Assembly: GCA_937896695.1 (NCBI GenBank) | Contig: CALBOT010000117.1 | Span: forward strand, 1 to 5,029 | Length of the DNA stretch: 5,029 bases | DNA from: an uncultured Candidatus Nitrosopelagicus sp. | GTDB lineage: Archaea; Thermoproteota; Nitrososphaeria; Nitrososphaerales; Nitrosopumilaceae | Direction: 5' to 3' | Shown: positions 1 through 3,600 of the stretch, one piece after another | Layout of the letters: the number at the start of each line of letters is the position of its first letter | Position numbering within the stretch: position 1 is the stretch's first letter | Notes under the pieces: generated by a model | What the model was told of the DNA's origin: nothing | Seen by the model: the letters and a program-made list of their open reading frames with translations, nothing else | The model's database searches: none | Position numbers and translations under genes: made by a program

Positions 1-231
1 TTTGATATTTTATTATTATTATTATTATTGCCTGTATCAATGGGACTATTTCTCAAAGCTAGAAATGGTTGTAAAAATTCTATTTCATTAATGGTGTTAA
101 TGTGTGGCAGTATTTTGGTCACACCCGTTTTAGAAATGATTACGAATTTTTATTTTGTATATCCTTACAGATATGTTCCATTAGTGATATTTTTTGCAAT
201 TTCAGCATCTAGTCTTTTATCAAAAAAATAA
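1..231 (+). CDS. C-terminal fragment of a polytopic membrane protein (5' end outside window)
   Basis: The frame is open from the first base to a TAA at 229-231, giving the last 76 residues of a longer protein. A TTG at 28 is not a credible start because the frame continues upstream without a stop. The visible part begins with a seven-leucine run (residues 4-10) inside a hydrophobic helix, then a short polar/basic loop (KARNGCKNS), a second hydrophobic segment (about residues 31-45), and a third after an aromatic YPYRY motif, ending in a basic SKK tail that suggests a cytoplasmic C-terminus. Such ends occur in polytopic glycosyltransferases, oligosaccharide polymerases and many transporters, but nothing here identifies the family. 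The stop codon directly abuts the stop of the convergent minus-strand gene, with no gap. Confidence is high that it is coding and a membrane protein, low for any function. Confidence 0.7.
   Translation, partial: FDILLLLLLLPVSMGLFLKARNGCKNSISLMVLMCGSILVTPVLEMITNFYFVYPYRYVPLVIFFAISASSLLSKK
7..30 (+). repeat. ATT/TTA trinucleotide microsatellite inside a coding region
   Basis: Six TTA codons in a row at 10-27, followed by TTG, encode seven leucines in a membrane helix. The tract reads as a short trinucleotide repeat. Changes by whole units would keep the reading frame and only alter helix length. Confidence 0.6.
222..231 (-). terminator. Poly-T terminator of the antiporter operon
   Basis: Directly after the TGA of the last minus-strand gene, the minus strand reads TTA followed by seven T residues (228-222). 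Archaeal RNA polymerase stops efficiently at such T runs without needing a hairpin. It lies inside the 3' coding end of the convergent gene, where the same bases encode the terminal lysines, so its composition could partly reflect coding constraint. Confidence 0.45.
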
Positions 232-705
232 TCACGTGTAGAAAATTTTCCAATATACTGTAACTAAATCACCAGGTTCAACAGCACAGCCATTCGTTGT
301 AGCAAAAAATAGAGTGAAGAGTCTTCCTCGTTCATAATCCTCCAACATTAATTTTAAGGCAGATAAGAAACTATCACCTTCTCCTTGTCTCCACGAATCT
401 TTGATTAAGACGTAATTCACCAATTGATTATTTTTTTCCACAGTAATACGATTAGAATGAGAATCCAGATATTGACGAGTTACTACAGAATCAAAATAAT
501 TTATTTTTGTAGACTCAACAACACAAACTAAATTTTTTGATGCATCATGAATTTGATATTGTACAGAGACATCATATGAAGAATTATTTGTAGAAATAAC
601 CATGTTAGAGTACGTATCAGAATAAGCAATCATAGGTGAAAAAAATAGAACCGAAATAATAGATGGAATAACAATGGTATATTTTTTGTATTTCAATTTA
701 TTCAT
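232..705 (-). CDS. Small secreted protein of unknown function, signal peptide plus beta-rich domain
   Basis: Unrecognised 157-residue protein. I start it at the ATG at 705 rather than the in-frame ATG at 759: from 705 the protein opens with a typical signal peptide (basic MNKLKYKK, hydrophobic core at residues 10-27, likely cleavage near AYS-D at 29/30), while the longer version would bury this behind 18 residues and overlap the phosphoesterase gene by 62 nt. The 705 start overlaps that gene's stop by 8 nt (ATGAATAA), suggesting translational coupling. The mature part is about 128 residues, with alternating strand-like segments, two cysteines (C61, C140) that could form a disulfide outside the cell, an N-glycosylation sequon pair at N40/N41 (NNSS) and a C-terminal EPGDLVTVYW segment. 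There is no C-terminal membrane anchor. It is the last gene of the minus-strand run and probably lies outside the cytoplasmic membrane. Confidence 0.75.
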   Translation of the reverse strand: MNKLKYKKYTIVIPSIISVLFFSPMIAYSDTYSNMVISTNNSSYDVSVQYQIHDASKNLVCVVESTKINYFDSVVTRQYLDSHSNRITVEKNNQLVNYVLIKDSWRQGEGDSFLSALKLMLEDYERGRLFTLFFATTNGCAVEPGDLVTVYWKIFYT

Positions 706-1444
706 CCTCAAATCTAGCATAATCCTTTGTAATATCTTGTAAAGGAGTTCTTTTTCCACCTACAACTTTAAGATCGACTTGGATTTTTTTATTTTCAACA
801 GTAATTATGTTGTAACTATTTTCAAAGAAGCCTCTCACACGTTTTGAGGAGGTTGTTCCAGCATTTGCAATTAGTAAATTACTAAAATCCCACATCCAAG
901 GTCTGTGTTTATGTCCACATAAAACCAGATTAACTTTGGCATCCAAAGTAGCACGTAAAACATCTCCAGCATCAATAATTGTCAATCTATCAGAACCTGT
1001 ATCAGGGATTCCTATCAAATGGTGATGCATTGCAAGAATTGTTACTTTGTCTTCATATTTTTTCATGGTTCTTTCAAGCCACAATGTTTGTCTATACCCA
1101 ACCTCACCTTCATCACGATCAGGTCTAGCAGTACCAAGTGTTACCACTACCACATCATCATTTAGTTCATTAATTGTTTGAAATGGAAAATATTTCTTAA
1201 AATGAAGGTATCCGGTATTTCTATAATCATGATTTCCACTAACTGCAATAATTTTTTTAACATTAATTTTTGATATTAGTTCCTTACAACCTTCATATTC
1301 TTCCTTAAGACCTTCATTGGTTAAATCACCAGTAATAATAACAGCATCAGGAGATAACGCATTAACTTCATCTATCACCTGATTGAAAATATCATCTCTG
1401 AATTGGGCACCAAAATGGACATCAGATAATTGAACTATTTTCAT
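698..1444 (-). CDS. Calcineurin-like metallophosphoesterase (CpdA/Icc-like)
   Basis: A 248-residue protein with every metal-site motif of the calcineurin-like phosphoesterase fold, in order: D8-x-H10 (SDVH), G39-D40 (GDLTNEG), G70-N71-H72-D73, H140 in an MHHH motif, and G177-H178-x-H180 (GHKH). The family uses these residues to hold two metal ions that hydrolyse phosphomonoesters or phosphodiesters; N71/H72 lie near the scissile phosphate. The short N-terminus beginning straight at the first strand and the overall length match class III cyclic-nucleotide phosphodiesterases and related bacterial and archaeal enzymes. There is no signal peptide or membrane segment, so it is cytoplasmic. The substrate is not readable from sequence: cyclic nucleotides, nucleotides or phospholipid-derived esters are all possible. 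It follows the upstream minus-strand gene after a 39-nt gap containing a possible TATA box, and its 3' end overlaps the secreted-protein gene by 8 nt. Confidence 0.92.
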   Translation of the reverse strand: MKIVQLSDVHFGAQFRDDIFNQVIDEVNALSPDAVIITGDLTNEGLKEEYEGCKELISKINVKKIIAVSGNHDYRNTGYLHFKKYFPFQTINELNDDVVVVTLGTARPDRDEGEVGYRQTLWLERTMKKYEDKVTILAMHHHLIGIPDTGSDRLTIIDAGDVLRATLDAKVNLVLCGHKHRPWMWDFSNLLIANAGTTSSKRVRGFFENSYNIITVENKKIQVDLKVVGGKRTPLQDITKDYARFEDE

Positions 1445-1466
1445 AAAATAATGTACAAACTGATTG

Positions 1467-1474
1467 ATTTAAGA
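1467..1474 (-). promoter_or_regulatory. Possible internal TATA box for the phosphoesterase gene
   Basis: The minus strand reads TCTTAAAT at -30 to -23 relative to the ATG at 1444. This differs by one base from the TTTTAAAT at exactly the same distance before the antiporter gene. It lies in the only real gap (39 nt) of the minus-strand run, and no Shine-Dalgarno sequence precedes the ATG, as expected for a leaderless transcript. AT-rich DNA makes chance matches common, so this is tentative. Confidence 0.4.
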
Positions 1475-1483
1475 ATTTTTAGT

Positions 1484-1948
1484 TTAGGGTTTTGAATGAT
1501 CATTTGCTAATCCATTTTTTATTATGTTTAATGCCTCATGGGTTTTTTCAGGTTTTGGTAATTGAATCATGAAAATTTTTTCAGGATGATTTACAGATGC
1601 AATAGCAAGCATGGTGTTTTTTGCAAGTGATTCAAAAAATTCAAGATGCTCATTTGCGTTAACTAAAATTTTTTCATTTATTCCGCCATGTGAGAATGTC
1701 AAAACCATTTCAACGAAAACGTGACCTAATCCATCTTGTAAAATATTCAGATTAGTATCTACAGATAATGGTTTTCCAGCTACCTTGCTTAGCATATCAT
1801 CAAATTTTTGTCCTTCAAATCCAATACATGGAACTTTTTTACCTTCAAAATCTTCCACAGACAGATCTTTATGAGAATTTTTCAATAATTCATTTAATTC
1901 ATTATTTGACAATTCATTTCCTCGATAATTTTGGAATGACGTAATCAC
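1484..1948 (-). CDS. Small soluble protein of unknown function encoded next to the antiporter
   Basis: Unrecognised 154-residue protein (142 residues with the shorter start), no signal peptide or membrane helix, so cytoplasmic. An acidic, Asn-rich N-terminus is followed by a VPCIGFEGQKF segment with the single cysteine (C41), then mixed alpha/beta sequence including a hydrophobic strand (HVFVEMVLTF), a helix (ANEHLEFFESLAKNTML) and a C-terminal KPEKTHEALNIIKNGL helix. The start is uncertain. GTG at 1948 overlaps the antiporter gene by 35 nt. TTG at 1912 leaves a 1-nt gap and has GAGG (1923-1920) seven bases before it, a good ribosome-binding spacing. I give the longer form but consider the TTG start about equally likely. 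Tight linkage suggests co-translation with the antiporter and possibly a shared role. A regulatory or accessory function is only an inference. Confidence 0.75.
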   Translation of the reverse strand: MITSFQNYRGNELSNNELNELLKNSHKDLSVEDFEGKKVPCIGFEGQKFDDMLSKVAGKPLSVDTNLNILQDGLGHVFVEMVLTFSHGGINEKILVNANEHLEFFESLAKNTMLAIASVNHPEKIFMIQLPKPEKTHEALNIIKNGLANDHSKP

Positions 1949-3236
1949 CAGCTTTAACTAAGAAAGGCGTGATAAATGCAGTAATTATTGCAATTATACC
2001 TATCAATGGGAACAAAAATGCACTAACAACTCCAGCATCAACGCCAACTTTGATAATTACAATTGAGAATTCTCCTCTAGGAGCTGCAAGTGTGAAAGCA
2101 GAACGAAGTGATTTTGGTTTTGGTTGTCTAAGCATTATATTTCCTAGTAGATTTCCTCCAAGTTTCATACCTAATGCGACTGCAATTAATGCTATTGCAA
2201 TAAAAATATAATTTTCCAAATGACTTACATCCATTAGCGCACCAACAGATACAAAGAAAATTGCAACAAACATGTCCTTTATTGGACTGGATAAGATTTT
2301 TGAAACTTCTGCAGATTTTGATTCAGCTACCAATACTCCTGCAAGAAATGCACCAATTGCCACAGAGAGACCTACAATATTTGCCAATAATGCATAACCA
2401 AAACATACACCTAAGATACTAAGTAATAAAATCTCTCTATTTTCGGTGCTTGCAACCTTATCTACTAATTTTGGAATTGTACGAATTCCAACAGTAAATG
2501 TTCCAACTATAAGGACGGATGCAACTACAACAACAGTGATTGCACCTTCAATTGAAACAGTTCCAGCTAATGCAATTGATTCTAATGACGCGATTAAAAT
2601 TACAGCAATTACATCTTCAACAATCAGTATACCTAATACCAAAATAGAAGACTCTTTTTTGATCTTCCCCGCTTCTTCTAAAACTTTTACAATTATTGCT
2701 GTACTACTGATTGATAATGCAGCTGATATGAATAATGCATCCATAAATCCCAATCCAAGTAAAGTAGATGCATAAAATACCGCAATCAAAGTAAGGAATA
2801 GACCAAGGGTTCCTACCAGAATTGCAACTTTACCAATAGAACGTATTTTTGCAAATGGGAATTCGATTCCAATTACAAATAATAATAAAATAACACCAAT
2901 TTCTGCAAAAACATTCAGTGCAGCAATATCGGAAAGAATTCCAACCGAATCACTATGATCAACAGTTCCACTTTCAGGAAGAAACGATGTCCATAGAGGA
3001 GATAGTGGGCCAATTAACATTCCTGCAAATAGATAGCCAATAATCAATGGTTGTCTGATTTTAAAAAATGCAAGTGTGACAATTCCTGCAAGAATCATTA
3101 TCACTGCCAAATCAGTTACAAACGTATCATGAGGCATCTGTAGAGGATTTATTTTATCCACTAGACTCCAAATTCCTCCTTCAATGGAGCTTTGCCTATC
3201 TCCACCATCGGGTTGAAGGAAAAAATTATTCTGCAT
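1914..3236 (-). CDS. CPA2/KefB-type cation:proton antiporter, membrane domain only
   Basis: A 440-residue, highly hydrophobic protein with about 12-13 membrane segments from residue 40 to 427. Family signatures in order: RQPLIIGYLFAGMLIGP (61-77), LLLFVIGIEF (117-126), SISSTA (175-180), the ion-site carboxylates E207-D208 in VEDV, AIGAFLAG (293-300), the SSPIKDMFVAIFFVSVGALMD stretch (316-336) and APRGEF (385-390). Members exchange Na+ or K+ for protons across the cytoplasmic membrane for pH and ion homeostasis; which cation is used here is not readable. The C-terminus ends right after the membrane domain, so the RCK/TrkA-N nucleotide-binding domain of KefB/KefC is absent. About 38 polar residues precede the first helix; an internal ATG (M34) would remove most of them. 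The ATG at 3236 is preferred because a TATA box sits exactly 30-23 nt before it. It is the first gene of the minus-strand run. Confidence 0.93.
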   Translation of the reverse strand: MQNNFFLQPDGGDRQSSIEGGIWSLVDKINPLQMPHDTFVTDLAVIMILAGIVTLAFFKIRQPLIIGYLFAGMLIGPLSPLWTSFLPESGTVDHSDSVGILSDIAALNVFAEIGVILLLFVIGIEFPFAKIRSIGKVAILVGTLGLFLTLIAVFYASTLLGLGFMDALFISAALSISSTAIIVKVLEEAGKIKKESSILVLGILIVEDVIAVILIASLESIALAGTVSIEGAITVVVVASVLIVGTFTVGIRTIPKLVDKVASTENREILLLSILGVCFGYALLANIVGLSVAIGAFLAGVLVAESKSAEVSKILSSPIKDMFVAIFFVSVGALMDVSHLENYIFIAIALIAVALGMKLGGNLLGNIMLRQPKPKSLRSAFTLAAPRGEFSIVIIKVGVDAGVVSAFLFPLIGIIAIITAFITPFLVKAGDYVIPKLSRK

Positions 3237-3258
3237 GTATGTTGTGTTCTATTAGTTA

Positions 3259-3266
3259 ATTTAAAA
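3259..3266 (-). promoter_or_regulatory. TATA box of the antiporter gene (leaderless promoter)
   Basis: The minus strand reads TTTTAAAT at -30 to -23 from the ATG at 3236. Archaeal transcription normally starts about 25-27 nt after the middle of the TATA box, so the RNA would begin at or next to the start codon. No Shine-Dalgarno sequence is present before the ATG, in agreement. This supports the longer antiporter start. Confidence 0.65.
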
Positions 3267-3284
3267 CGATTCTCAGGATACGGC

Positions 3285-3292
3285 TTTATTTT
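3285..3292 (+). promoter_or_regulatory. Candidate TATA box for the box C/D RNA
   Basis: TTTATTTT is centred about 26 nt before 3314-3315, the first bases of the terminal stem of the candidate guide RNA. The distance equals that seen for the neighbouring protein genes. Only 18 bp separate it from the divergent antiporter TATA box (3259-3266), so the two initiation complexes would sit back to back. Confidence 0.45.
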
Positions 3293-3313
3293 AAGAAATT
3301 TTTTACTATAATA

Positions 3314-3375
3314 TCTGGGATGATGATCAGAGTGTCTGATTAATGAAGAAATAAGCTCTGGGGTATCTGACCAGA
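3314..3375 (+). ncRNA. Candidate box C/D guide sRNA (2'-O-methylation guide)
   Basis: All four boxes occur in order: C, ATGATGA at 3320-3326; D', CTGA at 3336-3339; C', ATGAAGA (one mismatch to RUGAUGA) at 3343-3349; D, CTGA at 3367-3370. TCTGG at 3314-3318 pairs perfectly with CCAGA at 3371-3375. The stem is followed by a three-base bulge (GAT) and then the GA of box C opposite the GA of box D, which is exactly kink-turn geometry, the binding site of L7Ae. Such RNAs guide fibrillarin to methylate the target base paired to the fifth nucleotide upstream of D or D'. The D'-C' spacer is a normal 3 nt. The guide spacers are 9 nt and 17 nt, both off the usual archaeal value of about 12, which lowers confidence. 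The first spacer can also fold on box D'. A TATA-like element lies about 26 nt upstream of the stem. Confidence 0.6.
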
Positions 3376-3400
3376 AATGGTTATTTTAACAGAACCTTCG

Positions 3401-3408
3401 TTATATAT
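3401..3408 (+). promoter_or_regulatory. TATA box of the zinc-finger microgene
   Basis: TTATATAT lies at -30 to -23 from the ATG at 3431, the same register as the other promoters in the window. The predicted transcript would be leaderless. This supports the ATG at 3431 over the in-frame ATG at 3377, which lies upstream of the TATA box. Confidence 0.65.
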
Positions 3409-3410
3409 CG

Positions 3411-3427
3411 TACCGTACTATACGGTA
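3411..3427 (+). promoter_or_regulatory. Operator-like inverted repeat in the zinc-finger promoter
   Basis: TACCGTA (3411-3417) and TACGGTA (3421-3427) are perfect 7-bp inverted arms around CTA. The element fills the space between TATA box and predicted start site (-20 to -4 from the ATG), where a bound archaeal repressor would block polymerase. CGTAC is also tandemly repeated at 3409-3418. The regulator is unknown; autoregulation by the encoded protein is only a guess. Confidence 0.5.
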
Positions 3428-3430
3428 TAT

Positions 3431-3538
3431 ATGATACAATGTGAATATTGTGACAAAGGCTTTACTGAAAGTCAAAACGGATTAGCTGAGAAAACATTTC
3501 ATCAGTTATTACACGACCCAGAGATTATCAACAAATAA
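3431..3538 (+). CDS. 35-residue C2H2-like zinc-finger microprotein
   Basis: ATG at 3431 to TAA at 3536-3538 encodes 35 residues. It carries C4-x2-C7, then KGF as in classical zinc fingers, and H24-x3-H28, a C2H2-type zinc site in which the Cys-to-His spacing is 16 rather than the usual 12. The rest is a helix-forming segment (NGLAEKTFHQLLH) with a short tail, so the whole protein is little more than one finger. Single small fingers can bind DNA, RNA or protein; the target is unknown. The leaderless start is supported by the TATA box at 3401-3408. The frame is open further upstream to an ATG at 3377 (53 residues), but the extra residues lie across promoter and operator and do not look like protein. 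A T-run terminator follows. I believe short C2H2-like proteins are common in ammonia-oxidising archaea, which fits, but this is from memory. Confidence 0.75.
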   Translation: MIQCEYCDKGFTESQNGLAEKTFHQLLHDPEIINK

Positions 3539-3547
3539 TCCCTCTCG

Positions 3548-3559
3548 TTTTTCTTTTTT
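3548..3559 (+). terminator. T-run terminator after the zinc-finger microgene
   Basis: TTTTT-C-TTTTTT starts ten bases after the TAA at 3536-3538, a typical archaeal hairpin-independent terminator. It separates this short transcript from the coiled-coil gene, whose own TATA box follows shortly after. Confidence 0.6.
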
Positions 3560-3570
3560 CATACCCCACT

Positions 3571-3578
3571 TTTTAAAC
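3571..3578 (+). promoter_or_regulatory. TATA box of the coiled-coil protein gene (leaderless promoter)
   Basis: TTTTAAAC lies at -30 to -23 from the ATG at 3601, and the preceding T makes it TTTTTAAA from 3570. There is no Shine-Dalgarno sequence before the ATG. It matches the antiporter TATA box in seven of eight bases and in position. Confidence 0.65.
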
Positions 3579-3600
3579 TAGGAATGTAACTTTAGATTGC

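Noticed and set aside
241..250. Palindrome GAAAATTTTC just after the left gene
   Set aside because: It lies within the coding end of the minus-strand gene, is AT-rich and has no loop; it is likely to occur by chance.
232..759. Longer 175-residue form of the secreted protein starting at 759
   Set aside because: It would overlap the phosphoesterase gene by 62 nt and put 18 residues before a clear signal peptide; the ATG at 705 is better.
1969..2211. Open plus-strand frame of 80 codons opposite the antiporter gene
   Set aside because: It lies entirely antisense to conserved membrane helices of the antiporter and has Asn/Ile/Thr-rich composition typical of a shadow frame; no promoter or family motif.
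2446..2775. Open plus-strand frame of 109 codons opposite the antiporter gene
   Set aside because: Antisense to the SISSTA and VEDV region; its low-complexity T/I/A/N sequence mirrors hydrophobic codons on the other strand.
3380..3390. GTTA-TTT-TAAC mini-inverted repeat after the guide RNA, considered as its terminator
   Set aside because: A four-base AT arm and only a short T run are too weak to support a terminator.
3377..3538. Longer 53-residue form of the zinc-finger protein starting at ATG 3377
   Set aside because: The extra 18 codons run across the TATA box and inverted repeat, and the TATA box position predicts a transcript that begins at the ATG at 3431.
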